From Chitinophagales bacterium (lineage in GTDB: Bacteria > Bacteroidota > Bacteroidia > Chitinophagales > UBA2359), in NCBI GenBank assembly GCA_020629005.1, contig JAHDEE010000013.1:1-56076 (forward strand): 56,076 nt of DNA, given 5' to 3'. Positions 17,804 to 26,963 of this stretch are shown here, in pieces. Position 1 is the first letter of the stretch. The number at the start of each line of letters is the position of its first letter. The translations under genes were made by a program, and so were the position numbers. The notes beneath the pieces are model-generated. The model did not search any database. It was not told the DNA's origin and worked only from the letters and a program-made list of their open reading frames with translations.

Positions 17804-18667
17804 ATGTCCAAGTTACAGCGCTTATTGAATGGCAATGTTGTCCCAAGAATGGCTGGGATAATTTTTCTGTTGTTCCTATTAGGAATCCTTTTTTCACGCA
17901 TGTTAGTAAATGTTGCTCCGGGGGAAGAGGGGCACATTTACCAACCATTTGGCAACGGTCTTAACACTGAGTACCATTATGCCGAAGGAATGCATTTGGT
18001 CGCCCCCTGGAATGAGCTGATCATTTACGATATCCGTCAAAAGACCATTGACCAGCAAATGGAAGTACTGGATAAAAATGGATTGGAAGTGAGAATCGAT
18101 CTTAGTTTGACATATGCTCCTACGAAAGGAAGCACCGGCATTATCCATAATGAGACCGGGCGATCGTATGAATCAGTCTTAATCATCCCCCAAATAAGGA
18201 GTGTAACGAGAGAAATTATTGGTCGGTACACAGCAGAGGAGTTATACTCTACTAAGAGAGATGTGCTACAAACTGAAATTGAAACGATGGTCAACACGAA
18301 CCTCAATCCAAGCCATATTACGGTGAAGTATGCTTTGGTACGAGATGTGGGATTACCAGAGCTGATCGCTCGATCGATTGAACAAAAGGAAGAGCAAGAA
18401 CAAAAGAACCTCTTGGCTGAAAAGAAGAAAGTGGAAGCTATTAATTTGGCAGCAGCGCAAATAGAAAAGGCGAGAGGTGATAGTAGTGCTCAAGTGATTA
18501 GGGCGGCTGCAGAGGCCGAGATGATTCGCCTGAAGCAGGCGCAGCTAGCACAGTCTCCAAATTACATCGAGTTGGTCAAAGCCCAACAGTGGGATGGCAG
18601 CTACGGTTCAGGCAATGTATACGGTGGTGGTGTCAGCTTGTTCAAGTCGCTACCAGGCCCAAAGTAA
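17804..18667 (+). CDS. SPFH/prohibitin family protein
   Basis: A 287-residue protein with one N-terminal membrane helix (about 14-34, AGIIFLLFLLGILF), then an SPFH domain (NVAPGEEGHIYQPF, YDIRQKTIDQQMEV) and a long charged coiled coil (about 185-255, EQKEEQEQKNLLAEKKKVEA). Prohibitin-like proteins form large ring assemblies at the inner membrane that organise lipid microdomains and often restrain FtsH-type proteases. No FtsH or NfeD gene is adjacent, so its partner is elsewhere. The tail is Gly-rich (SYGSGNVYGGG). It is 102 bp after the dehydrogenase gene. Confidence 0.9.
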   Translation: MSKLQRLLNGNVVPRMAGIIFLLFLLGILFSRMLVNVAPGEEGHIYQPFGNGLNTEYHYAEGMHLVAPWNELIIYDIRQKTIDQQMEVLDKNGLEVRIDLSLTYAPTKGSTGIIHNETGRSYESVLIIPQIRSVTREIIGRYTAEELYSTKRDVLQTEIETMVNTNLNPSHITVKYALVRDVGLPELIARSIEQKEEQEQKNLLAEKKKVEAINLAAAQIEKARGDSSAQVIRAAAEAEMIRLKQAQLAQSPNYIELVKAQQWDGSYGSGNVYGGGVSLFKSLPGPK

Positions 18668-18892
18668 GTCCAATATGTGAGCAACAAGGTGTTCAAGTCG
18701 AGCAGTTTACCAAGGTACATTGGTGGAAAAATCGATAAAAAACCGAATAACAATGGTATCAATCGAGTTCCTAACAGAATGCTCGTCAGATAACTATAAC
18801 TGAGGTTCATTGTTAGATGAAATTGTCCGCTAATATTCAGTTTAGCTTAGGTCTATGCCCTTTCTTGGGATTTTACTTAATCTAAACATATC

Positions 18893-19378
18893 GTGATGAA
18901 AAGAAATTCATGGATCATGGCGGCCTTCTATGCGTTATTGTTTGGGTTTGTTATTGCATCTTGTGGTAAGGATGATGATGACGAATTCATAGCGGATGAT
19001 GCAACGTTTGCAAATTTCACCAGCTGGACCCTTAAAGCCACTGAGACGGGAGTAGATCCTAGTGGGGCACTAGGGGCTGCTCACAATGGCGAGGCTGAAA
19101 ACAGTATCAGACGAATTTACGTCAAAGACGGATTGTCTCTTAGTGATGGAAGCTATGCCAACGGAACAGTGATTGTGAAACATACCTCTAATGAACCTGG
19201 AGATGTAAACAGCTATCAGGGCATGGTAAAACGTGGCAACGGCTTTAACAGCGCCAACAGTGATTGGGAGTGGTTTAAGCTAAATGCGGACGGCACCATT
19301 ATCGAAAGAGGTGATAACATTGGAGCTTGTGGCGGTTGTCATGCAGCTTCACCTCGAGATTATGTGTTCACTGAGTAA
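18893..19378 (+). CDS. cytochrome P460-like c-heme lipoprotein
   Basis: 161 residues. Residues 1-24 form a lipoprotein signal ending VIASC, followed by an acidic spacer (KDDDDE). The domain (FTSWTLKATETG, HNGEAENSIRRIYVK, YANGTVIVKH, DWEWFKLNADG) ends with a c-type heme site C146-GG-C149-H150 only 11 residues from the C-terminus. This order fits the cytochrome P460 family, which carries one unusual heme and in nitrifiers oxidises hydroxylamine. In heterotrophs the role is unclear. Nitrogen-oxide or H2O2 detoxification at the outer membrane is possible but not shown. A strong terminator follows the stop. Confidence 0.75.
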   Translation: MMKRNSWIMAAFYALLFGFVIASCGKDDDDEFIADDATFANFTSWTLKATETGVDPSGALGAAHNGEAENSIRRIYVKDGLSLSDGSYANGTVIVKHTSNEPGDVNSYQGMVKRGNGFNSANSDWEWFKLNADGTIIERGDNIGACGGCHAASPRDYVFTE

Positions 19379-19405
19379 TAATTACTAAAGGTGAAATAAC
19401 AAGAC

Positions 19406-19444
19406 AAAAAGCGGAGTGATGTAATTCATCACTGCGCTTTTTTT
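19406..19444 (+). terminator. Rho-independent terminator
   Basis: AAAAAGCG-g-AGTGATG, loop TAATT, CATCACT-g-CGCTTTTTTT: 15 pairs around one G/G mismatch, with a seven-T run. It closes the P460 gene 27 bp after its stop, and the A-run makes it usable from both sides. Confidence 0.92.
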
Positions 19445-19976
19445 GTGCGTTGCAAAGAGAGATAAGGATTCGCAAAAAAAGAGAAAAGTAAACCTAAAAA
19501 AGCGGCATAGGGTAGAATTCTGGATTCATTGAATGTAAGTTGATGATTAGCAGTAATTTAAGTAATGAGATTCATGCTCAGGGAGTAAATCAGGCTAGTA
19601 AAGCTCAATTAGCTGCTAATTGAATTGTTAACTTTCGCGGTCTTCGTTCACAATTGTTGCAACATTGATTTCTATATTGTGGACAGCTGCAGATTGGTAT
19701 CCGCACTAACACAGTTAATGCCCCACCTCATTAATTTAGGTTAAGCAGAAACTTAAATTAAGTGGACTTTGCCAGAAACCTGCAAAGAGCCATTGGTGAA
19801 TTGTACCCCTTTTTAGCTAATCGAGCAGCATTCGATTGGGGCCGGGTTACTGCTTAACCGGCCCCTTCGCTATTGGCAGGTACTACAGGATTGTACGACT
19901 ACTTCTCCAGTAGTTCGCAGAGTTGTGCCTTGGCGAAGCGCCAGAAAATTCGGACCTTAGTGCAAAGCTAACAGGC
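19445..19976. other. intergenic region without a recognisable gene
   Basis: About 530 bp, AT-rich on the left. It must hold the promoter of the kinase gene. Apart from the GC-rich hairpin at 19838-19865, I see nothing I can name. An in-frame TTG at 19923 would extend the kinase by 18 residues, but that extension has no family match. Confidence 0.5.
19838..19865 (+). other. GC-rich hairpin in the leader of the kinase gene
   Basis: GGGGCCGG(G)TTA, loop CTGCT, TAACCGGCCCC: 11 pairs with one bulged G. There is no T-run, so it is not a standard terminator. It lies 112 bp before the chosen ATG and could be a leader structure or a protein site. Confidence 0.45.
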
Positions 19977-21041
19977 ATGCATAGACCAGTACGTCCGGGG
20001 GAAGAACTTGATCACAAGGCACTGAGGCAATACCTCTCACAGCAATCATTGGTTAGTGATCCCGATGCGGAACTCAATGTGTCTCAATTTTCCAACGGCT
20101 ATTCCAACCTTACTTATCTTCTGGACATCGAAGCAAAACAGTACGTGCTTCGTCGTCCACCCAAGGGAGCAATCAAACGGGGCCATGATATGAGTCGGGA
20201 ATACAAGGTGCTTTCCAGATTATATAAGGGCTTTCGAAAATCTCCAAAGGCTTTGTGCTACACAGATGATGAATCTGTAATTGGTTCCTCGTTCTATATC
20301 ATGGAAAAGATCGACGGTATAATTCTTTCCCCTAAGGAAGCTTTCAAGCGAAAGATAAGTCCTGAGGAGTTTCCGGTCATCGCCAACAGTTGGCTGGACA
20401 CCTTTGTGGAGCTTCATGCAGTAGACTATAAAGCGGTAGGCTTGGAGGATCTTGGAAGACCAGTCGGTTATGTGCAAAGGCAAGTAGAAAACTGGAGCAA
20501 ACAATATCTGAAGGCAGCCACAATGGAAGTTCCTGAAGCGCACACGGTAATGAAATGGTTGGATGAAAATCAGCCGAAGGAGTATGAACACAGTCTTATC
20601 CACAATGACTACAAGTATGACAATATCGTATTTGCGGACGATAGTTGGCAAGAGGTAAGATCAGTGCTGGATTGGGAAATGTGCACATTAGGTGATCCGA
20701 TGATGGACCTTGGCGGGAGCATTGCTTACTGGACAATGGAAAGTGACGATGACAGAGTCAAGATGGGTCTGGCCTCACCCACAGTTATGCCAGGAAATCC
20801 GGGCCGAGAGGAGATTGTTCAAATGTACGCTCAACGGACCGGCAAACCCATCAATCACCTTGTCTTTTACTATTCCTTCGGCTTGTTTAAGCTTGCAGTA
20901 ATCGTTCAACAAATTTACTACCGATACCAAAAGGGCCTGACGAAGGATAAGCGCTTTGCCAATCTGGATCAGGCAGCACAGTTGCTATGTATAATTGCGT
21001 CGCAGGCGATCGCTAAGCAGCGCATTGAGAGACTACTCTAA
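19977..21041 (+). CDS. APH-type phosphotransferase, ACAD10/11 N-domain (LvaA)-like kinase
   Basis: About 354 residues from the ATG at 19977. The start matches the family opening HRPVRPGEELD. Kinase motifs: FSNGYSNLTYLL (nucleotide loop), YVLRRPPKG (with the phosphate-binding Lys/Arg), LIHNDYKYDNIVF (catalytic HxDxxxxN loop) and VLDWEMCTLGDPMMDLG (metal-binding DWE). This subfamily is not an antibiotic kinase. It forms the N-terminal half of human ACAD10/11 and corresponds to LvaA, which phosphorylates 4-hydroxyacyl-CoA. The matching dehydrogenase class is encoded at 16472. The ring of evidence is family-level; substrate is inferred. Confidence 0.87.
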   Translation: MHRPVRPGEELDHKALRQYLSQQSLVSDPDAELNVSQFSNGYSNLTYLLDIEAKQYVLRRPPKGAIKRGHDMSREYKVLSRLYKGFRKSPKALCYTDDESVIGSSFYIMEKIDGIILSPKEAFKRKISPEEFPVIANSWLDTFVELHAVDYKAVGLEDLGRPVGYVQRQVENWSKQYLKAATMEVPEAHTVMKWLDENQPKEYEHSLIHNDYKYDNIVFADDSWQEVRSVLDWEMCTLGDPMMDLGGSIAYWTMESDDDRVKMGLASPTVMPGNPGREEIVQMYAQRTGKPINHLVFYYSFGLFKLAVIVQQIYYRYQKGLTKDKRFANLDQAAQLLCIIASQAIAKQRIERLL

Positions 21042-21086
21042 ACATTCTCAATCACTAATCAAGAAAGCGAACAAATCCCGGCATTG

Positions 21087-21623
21087 TTATAGTAGTGCCG
21101 CAACAAATTCTGCAAGCTTTGCTTCGAAATCCTGCTTGAGTGCTGGATCTTTAATGCCTTCCGGGCCAAAATTATCTTTGAATGAAGGCAATGAAAAGCC
21201 GACCAACTTATTCTCATTCATCCATTTGAATTTGTTGAGGGCGATGTCCAGAATGGTTGCTCCGCCTCTTGGACCCGGAGAAGTAGCCAACAGCAGCATT
21301 GGCTTGCTGCACCAAACATCACTGTCGATGACGGAAATCCAATCCATGATGTTCTTAAAGGCCGCTGAATAAGCTCCGTTGTGCTCAGCAAATGATATGA
21401 TGATTCCGTCTGCCTCTTTTAATTGGGCCTTGAACTGGTGCGCTAAATCCGGTATACCGTCTTCAGCCTGGCGATCGACAGAATATATTGGCATTTCATA
21501 ATCGTTAAGATCCAGCAGATTGATGGAGGCTTCTGCAATCTGATTTGCGGCAAATTCTGCAAACTTCTTATTGATGGAGGCTCGGCTGCTGCTAGCACCC
21601 ATTGCCGTAATCTTGGTAGACAT
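21087..21623 (-). CDS. NADPH-dependent FMN reductase
   Basis: A 178-residue flavodoxin-fold protein. The FMN phosphate loop is AMGASSSRASINK (8-20) and the second flavin loop is PGPRGGATILD (~121-131); the segment FAEHNGAYSAAFKNIMDW is characteristic of the NADPH:FMN/quinone/azo reductase family. No signal peptide, so cytosolic. It is convergent with the kinase gene, 45 bp apart, with no clear terminator between. Likely substrates are FMN or quinones. Confidence 0.9.
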   Translation of the reverse strand: MSTKITAMGASSSRASINKKFAEFAANQIAEASINLLDLNDYEMPIYSVDRQAEDGIPDLAHQFKAQLKEADGIIISFAEHNGAYSAAFKNIMDWISVIDSDVWCSKPMLLLATSPGPRGGATILDIALNKFKWMNENKLVGFSLPSFKDNFGPEGIKDPALKQDFEAKLAEFVAALL

Positions 21624-21722
21624 AATTATTAGTTTGACCGGCTAAGGTAATGATTTAGATTCGATTTCCGGGGTATAAGGTAGAGCGTAAAGAGTAGAGG
21701 GTATGCGCGACCGTGGGTGTTT

Positions 21723-21897
21723 CAGAATAGCCCCGGGCGAAACGGTATGAGCTGCTGTGATAGCGTGGTGAATGGCTGCCAATGGCGGCTCCGACCTTAG
21801 GAGGAGACGGCAGTGGCAGACCATGAACAGCTAGCACAGTAGTGAATAATAGTGGAGCACGGGACTGGAGCCAACGCGATGGTGTTGATTTCGCTCC
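21723..21897 (-). repeat. structured dispersed repeat, family 1, copy C (reverse)
   Basis: On the minus strand it begins GGAGCGAAATC and ends GGGGCTATTCTG. The outer arms pair as CTGCTGTGATAGC with GCTAGCACAGTAG (11 of 13). The inner arms are TGGCTGCCAATGGC and GGCAGTGGCAGACCA. Its flanks match copy F (45924) closely although the stems differ. It directly precedes MITE copy 1. Confidence 0.85.
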
Positions 21898-21914
21898 AAA
21901 GAATTATTTAGCGA

Positions 21915-22077
21915 TTAAGGGACAGCGAATCAATAACTGTCCATTTTGACTTGCTAGAAATGCTTTATCCATCGTTATTTTTCTCCACCAGCCAACAAGG
22001 ATGCTGTCAAAAAATGCCTCGTCTAAATCATTTCCAGCGACGTCAAAATCGGACAGTTATTGATTCCCTATCCCTAA
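21915..22077 (+). mobile_element. 163 bp MITE-like element, copy 1
   Basis: Starts TTAAGGGACAGCGAATCAAT and ends ATTGATTCCCTATCCCTAA. The ends form an imperfect inverted repeat of ~48 bp, and the centre carries a conserved ~65 bp with GTCAAAAAATGCCTCG. There is no transposase. This is the only copy in the window that does not touch a stop codon. Confidence 0.85.
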
Positions 22078-22225
22078 GTGTTTGGAAGCCAGAATGCTTG
22101 ATCAGAATAGGGATCGAAGATGAAGTCAAGAGACGTATCCTTGAGAGTAATTTTGTACATTTGCGCTCGCTATCGATGCAGAATAAGAACTCACCCCCAA
22201 GCAAGCACATGAAAATGAAAGTGAG

Positions 22226-23053
22226 ATGGTTCCTAGTGAAATGATGCAACCTTATTATCCGATCATCAGGGTGATTTCGAAGGCATATGAGATTCCGCAG
22301 TTGGGTAGAAAGAGGAGAATTGCTGCTCTGCTCCCGCATGATTATTATGATAGTAATAAGAGCTATCCGATCCTGTATTTGAACGATGGGCAAAATCTTT
22401 GGGAGGACCGTGGGGCTTATGGTGATTGGGGTGTAGATGATGCAATGCAATTGCTTGCTTCTCAGGGTATGAAGGAGATCATTGTAATTGGAATTGATCA
22501 TGGGGGCTCTTCGCGGCTGAATGAATATGCCCCATATGCTAACCATCGCTTTGGAGAGGCGCAGGGTGATTTGTATCTGGACTTTCTTATAAATACCCTT
22601 ATACCTTACGTTGAGAAAACATTTCGCGTGAAGCAAGGAAGGGAAAACACAGGTATTGGCGGAAGTTCTATGGGAGGATTGATCAGTCTTTATGCCGGAC
22701 TTCGATACCCAAATATATTCAGTAAATTAATGATCTTTTCTCCTAGTCTATGGGTGGCACCAAAGATTTATGAAAAGACACGGGCTTTCACACCTACTCA
22801 GCCGGTGAACATTTATCTGTATGCGGGCGAAAATGAAAGCGAGGAACACCTTCCCAACGTCACAAAACTGAGGGAAGAGCTACTATTACATAAAGATGGT
22901 GTTAATAATATAAGTTGCAAACTATCTGTAGACCCAAGAGGAACTCATAATGAGCGCTTTTGGAATAAGGAATTCCCTATAGCCTTAAAGTGGCTTTATT
23001 TTCACTCTAAATTCGACTCTGATGAATATCAGTACCCACAAATCACTCCCTAA
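22226..23053 (+). CDS. alpha/beta hydrolase, PF00756-type esterase
   Basis: 275 residues without a signal peptide. The fold markers are KSYPILYLNDGQNLWE, EIIVIGIDHGG and the nucleophile elbow GGSSMGGL; the catalytic acid and His lie near YLYAGENESEEH and PRGTHNERFW. These resemble IroE/Fes-like and feruloyl-esterase-like cytosolic hydrolases that cut ester or acyl links. The 3' end overlaps the aminopeptidase gene by 32 bp, so the two form one operon with the broken ATP-grasp gene after them. A second esterase of the same superfamily is on the facing strand at 29107. A tailoring hydrolase role in the cluster is inferred. Confidence 0.88.
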   Translation: MVPSEMMQPYYPIIRVISKAYEIPQLGRKRRIAALLPHDYYDSNKSYPILYLNDGQNLWEDRGAYGDWGVDDAMQLLASQGMKEIIVIGIDHGGSSRLNEYAPYANHRFGEAQGDLYLDFLINTLIPYVEKTFRVKQGRENTGIGGSSMGGLISLYAGLRYPNIFSKLMIFSPSLWVAPKIYEKTRAFTPTQPVNIYLYAGENESEEHLPNVTKLREELLLHKDGVNNISCKLSVDPRGTHNERFWNKEFPIALKWLYFHSKFDSDEYQYPQITP

Positions 23054-24473
23054 TAAAACGGGATGTATCATCATTCCATTTCTGGAGGACAAGATTGACA
23101 AGCAGCTGATAAAGCAATTTGCTGATACAGAAGAAGAACTGGATTTTTCAGGTCGATTCAAACAAAAGCTAAGTCTGTATCCTGCTGATCGGCCGAAGGT
23201 GCTATTGCTTGGCCTTGGTAAAGCTGAACAAATTTCACAAGCGGCTGACGCATTTCGCAATCTGGCTTTCAAGTTAAACAACAGATTTGGGGACCGAGCA
23301 AGTGTGATTTTGAGTCATTTGGAGGAGAGCTATGTTTTGGAGGCAGCTCTGGGAATGAAAATGGCTACCTATCAGATCGGGACTTTTAAATCTAATCCAG
23401 CGAAGGCCGTTGGGATTCACAAGCGCAATTATCCCATTCAATTTGTTAGCGATTCTCCGAAGGCAAAATCGCTGGTGACGGAGGGAATAGCCATTGCCGA
23501 TACCCGCTGCGAAATGATGCGACTGGTTGATATGCCTGCGGACCGGAAGACACCTGAGTATATTGGCAAGTATGTACTAAAGTCGGCAAAAGCGAACGGA
23601 TTCACAGCAAAGGTGCACAACAAGGCTAGGTTAAAGAAGATGGGTTGTGAGGCGATTCTGGCAGTAGGTCGCGGTAGTGAACATCCTCCTGTGTTGATTG
23701 AAATGGAGTACAAGCCCAAGGGCAGCAAGTCCAAAATTCCGGCTTTAGGCCTGGCTGGTAAGGGTATCACTTTCGATACTGGCGGATTGTCGATTAAGGG
23801 ATCGATGAACATGCATTATATGAAGTCCGACATGGGTGGAGCAGCAGCTGTGATTGGTGCTATGGAGTTGGCAGCAAAGCTTAAGCTACCGATACATATC
23901 GTGGCTATGGTGGCAGCCTCAGAAAACAGTGTAGATGCATTGAGCATAAGGCCCGGAGATGTAATTGGCAGCTATTCTGGAAAGAGTATTGAAATTATTG
24001 ATACCGATGCAGAGGGCCGTCTGGTGCTGGCGGATGCGCTAGCTTACATGAACGAAAAGTACAGTCCGGAATGTATGGTTGATCTGGCGACGCTAACTGG
24101 AAGTTGTGTCAGAACATTTGGATATGCATGCGGCGGGCTGTTTACCCAAAATGACGGACTTGCTGAACAGCTCACCTCGGCTGGGCTGAAGGTGAGAGAA
24201 AGAGTTTGGCGACTTCCAATGTGGGATGACTATCTGAGTGACATTCATTCCGATATTGCCGATGTGCGAAACTTTAGTGGCAAGCCCATTAATGGAGCCA
24301 TAGCTGCTGCCAAGTTTCTTGAGTTCTTCACTGAGGAACACCCGAACTGGGCACATCTTGACATCGCCGGAGTTGCTTTTGGAGGTTCGGAGTATAGTAA
24401 GATGAAAGCGGCCACAGGATATGGACCGAGATTGCTATTGGAATTTATTAGAGGAATGATCAAAGCTGCATAA
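23022..24473 (+). CDS. M17 leucyl aminopeptidase family protein
   Basis: A 483-residue cytosolic dizinc aminopeptidase. The N-terminal macro-like domain occupies ~1-150. Catalytic-domain motifs are LAGKGITFDTGGLSIKG (Lys and first metal Asp), MKSDMGGAAAV, and DTDAEGRLVLADAL (the family signature, usually NTDAEGRL; here Asp replaces Asn). Length is normal for PepA. The start lies inside the esterase gene, and the ATP-grasp gene follows after 11 bp. The position in a run with ATP-grasp ligases raises the idea that it trims or recycles a peptide-like product instead of serving general turnover, but that is inference. Confidence 0.93.
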   Translation: MNISTHKSLPNKTGCIIIPFLEDKIDKQLIKQFADTEEELDFSGRFKQKLSLYPADRPKVLLLGLGKAEQISQAADAFRNLAFKLNNRFGDRASVILSHLEESYVLEAALGMKMATYQIGTFKSNPAKAVGIHKRNYPIQFVSDSPKAKSLVTEGIAIADTRCEMMRLVDMPADRKTPEYIGKYVLKSAKANGFTAKVHNKARLKKMGCEAILAVGRGSEHPPVLIEMEYKPKGSKSKIPALGLAGKGITFDTGGLSIKGSMNMHYMKSDMGGAAAVIGAMELAAKLKLPIHIVAMVAASENSVDALSIRPGDVIGSYSGKSIEIIDTDAEGRLVLADALAYMNEKYSPECMVDLATLTGSCVRTFGYACGGLFTQNDGLAEQLTSAGLKVRERVWRLPMWDDYLSDIHSDIADVRNFSGKPINGAIAAAKFLEFFTEEHPNWAHLDIAGVAFGGSEYSKMKAATGYGPRLLLEFIRGMIKAA

Positions 24474-24484
24474 ACACTGAAACC

Positions 24485-25694
24485 ATGAGCACTGCACTTA
24501 CTTTTCTATGCATTTCGAGATTTTTTAAGGGAGAAGCCCTGATGGAAGCAGCGCATGCCAGTGGGCATAAAGTAATGTTGCTTACTTCAGGAAAGCTTCG
24601 CAATGAAGCCTGGCCCTGGGAAGCAATTGATGAGGTATTCTATATCGAGGAAGATAAGCAGGGGCGCTGGAACATGGCCCATGTTCAGTCAGGGCTTGCT
24701 CATTTACTTCGAAGAAATAAGATTGATCGTTTGATCGCTATGGACGATTTTGACGTGGACAAGGTGGCAGATCTTCGGGAACATTTCCGGATAACTGGAA
24801 TGGGGCAATCCCAGATATTTCAGAGATAAGTTGGCCATGCGTAGCAAGGCGAAGGAACACAAGATTCCGATTCCTGCTTTTACCAGTTTGTTTACCAGGG
24901 AGGAGATTGATCAATTTGCGAAGGAGGTTGCCTCACCTTGGATCCTGAAACCACGTTCTTCTGCCAGTGCGAGAGGGATTACAAAGATAAAAGAGGCGGG
25001 CGAACTTCCTGCTGCTATTGCCTCCTTAAAGGAAGAGTGGCATGGCTATCTACTGGAGCAATTTCGCCCAGGCAAAGTCTTTCATTTTGATGGACTCGTG
25101 AACGAGGGTAAAGTGATCTTCGGTAAAGCTAGCCAGTATTTAGATACACCATTGGAGATCACGCAAGGCGGAGGCATATTTCGATCACAAACAATAGCAG
25201 ATGACTCTGAAGATGCAAAGAAGATGAAGTCAATAAATGCAAAAGTGATGAAGCATTTTGGCTTGAAGTACGGCGCCTTTCATTCGGAGTATATCAAGGG
25301 AGAGGATGGGAAGTTTTACTTTCTAGAGACTTCTTGCAGGGTTGGTGGCGCGCATATCGCAGAAATGGTTGAAGCAGCAACAGGCATCAATCTTTGGGTA
25401 GAATGGGCTAAAATCGAAGTTGCCAATGCACTAGGCACTAGTTACAAACTACCAAAGGTGTTGAAGAAACACGCGGGAATAGTATTGTCCCTGACTCGCT
25501 TTCAAAACCCTGATGATTCGCCTTTTGATGATAAGGAAGTATGCTGGAGGCTAAAGAAGGATTGGCATATTGGATTGATCCTTTCGGCACGAAGCGCAAA
25601 GAAAATCACAACGATGCTGGAAGAATATTCTGCTAGAATTGCCCGGGACTATCAGGCTTCGCTTCCCGAACAGGAGACACTTTACAATCCTTAG
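24485..25694 (+). pseudogene. ATP-grasp ligase split by a frameshift
   Basis: Two open frames together make one ATP-grasp protein of ~400 residues. The first (24485-24829) is the pre-ATP-grasp domain and ends MGQSQIFQR. The second frame carries RYFRDKLAMRSKAKEH immediately at 24813, which is the family sequence that should continue from GMGQS. Skipping one C in the CCC at 24810-24812 restores the frame. The second part has ATP-grasp motifs WILKPRSSASARGI, YLLEQFRPG, GAFHSEYI and YFLETSCRVGG. Either the gene is broken, or the base call is wrong, or +1 frameshifting occurs. It follows the aminopeptidase gene by 11 bp and converges with the minus-strand half of the cluster. Confidence 0.8.
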
Positions 25695-25739
25695 ACCTAA
25701 AGCTCGATCGGTCCTGGAGGTTTGCACGATTGACGCAGC

Positions 25740-26939
25740 TTAGCGTTCGAAGAAGCCAACACTGCCGCCTACCCAGGTGCGATCTTTATTGTATTTGCTT
25801 CCCACCATATCCCCTTTTGTAAGGCGAACGAGGTTGTTTACCACAACCGGTCTTTCTTGATCCTTTTGCCATAACATCAGCATTCGCACTTCACATTTGG
25901 CGGGATCGTCTAAGGTTGGAATCAGCGCATCATAGTGTACTTTGCGCTGGAGAATGTAGTTGCTTTTATCCTCTAGCTTGTCCAAATCGTTTGCCGTTAT
26001 GTTGAGATTTACGCCAGCACCTGCGAATGAGAAGATTGGCTTTAACACATATTTATCCAGGTCTTCAGGGTATTCAGTCAACTGATCTACAAATAAACTT
26101 GGGGGGTTATATTGACTATTGATCAGAGGTAATATAAACTTGCTAATTCTGAAGAACCATGCTGGATGCCCAACCCATTTCACATCAACCTCTTCGTGAA
26201 AATAGAAGCTGCGCTCGAGATCGGGCCTTCTGTGTAGCTCATCAAAAATGACTCGGTTGTAGATGCGCTCGATCTTGATCTCCTTTCCTGCTTCATCCAT
26301 GTAAAACAGATTGCGATCACGTTTGATCAGATCCCCTATGCACAGCACCTTGATTCCCAGTTCGGCTTCGGTAAAGACAAAGTCAATATAGGTATGTTGC
26401 TTTTCAGGCTCCACCTCCAGCATTACGACATGTTTTGTGTCGCTCTCACCGATAATAATATCTCTTAGTATCTCGACATATTGCTGGGAGGAAATATCGC
26501 CCAGCAAATGGCTGTAACCCTCCGGAATCTCGAAGTGCTTTTGATAACTTTGGGCCAGGTGGTTCTGGAAGAAATAAAGGGATGGAAACCCTTGAACTTC
26601 GATCAGCTGCGGGAGCAGCTTACCTTCCGGTGTTTTGCAGATACCAAAGTCCATTTGGATAAAGGGACAATAGTCGTCTTCATTTGGAATCTGTACTCCT
26701 CCCCTTTCGAGCGCCGAATTGGTTAGCGATTTGAATTCGGGTTCGTAAATTATCGAACCAATTTCTTCACAGGCATCAAGTAGCGTTTCCTTTAATTCTT
26801 TTGGAATAAAAACCGGCGTTTCTGCCACCCTAAATTCAGGACTGATACCTCTCGGATTAGCCTGCAGTGACTTCAGCAATTCTCGATACTGTGCTTCGCT
26901 GAATCGCTCGTTGTATTGCTGTCGTACCTGCTTATGCAT
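25740..26939 (-). CDS. uncharacterised ATP-grasp-like protein
   Basis: 399 residues, cytosolic, with no confident named family. The segment KYVLKPIFSFAGAGVNLNI (~310-330) looks like the ATP-grasp phosphate/lysine loop, and YILQRKVHYDALIP and CEVRMLMLWQ fit the strands that follow. The N-terminal half has FIQMDFGICKTPEG, LPQLIEVQGFPSLY and IYNRVIFDEL. This resembles glutathionylspermidine-synthetase-like or permuted ATP-grasp ligases. It is the last gene of the minus-strand run, 25 bp after the amidotransferase gene, so it likely acts with it. A C-N ligase role is inference. Confidence 0.6.
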   Translation of the reverse strand: MHKQVRQQYNERFSEAQYRELLKSLQANPRGISPEFRVAETPVFIPKELKETLLDACEEIGSIIYEPEFKSLTNSALERGGVQIPNEDDYCPFIQMDFGICKTPEGKLLPQLIEVQGFPSLYFFQNHLAQSYQKHFEIPEGYSHLLGDISSQQYVEILRDIIIGESDTKHVVMLEVEPEKQHTYIDFVFTEAELGIKVLCIGDLIKRDRNLFYMDEAGKEIKIERIYNRVIFDELHRRPDLERSFYFHEEVDVKWVGHPAWFFRISKFILPLINSQYNPPSLFVDQLTEYPEDLDKYVLKPIFSFAGAGVNLNITANDLDKLEDKSNYILQRKVHYDALIPTLDDPAKCEVRMLMLWQKDQERPVVVNNLVRLTKGDMVGSKYNKDRTWVGGSVGFFER

Positions 26940-26963
26940 ATCGCTGCCTCTTGGATGAATTTG

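Noticed and set aside
21951-22244. Shared ORF beginning MLEMLYPSLFF in MITE copies
   Set aside because: It lies inside the MITE inverted repeats, appears on different extents in each copy and has no family features.
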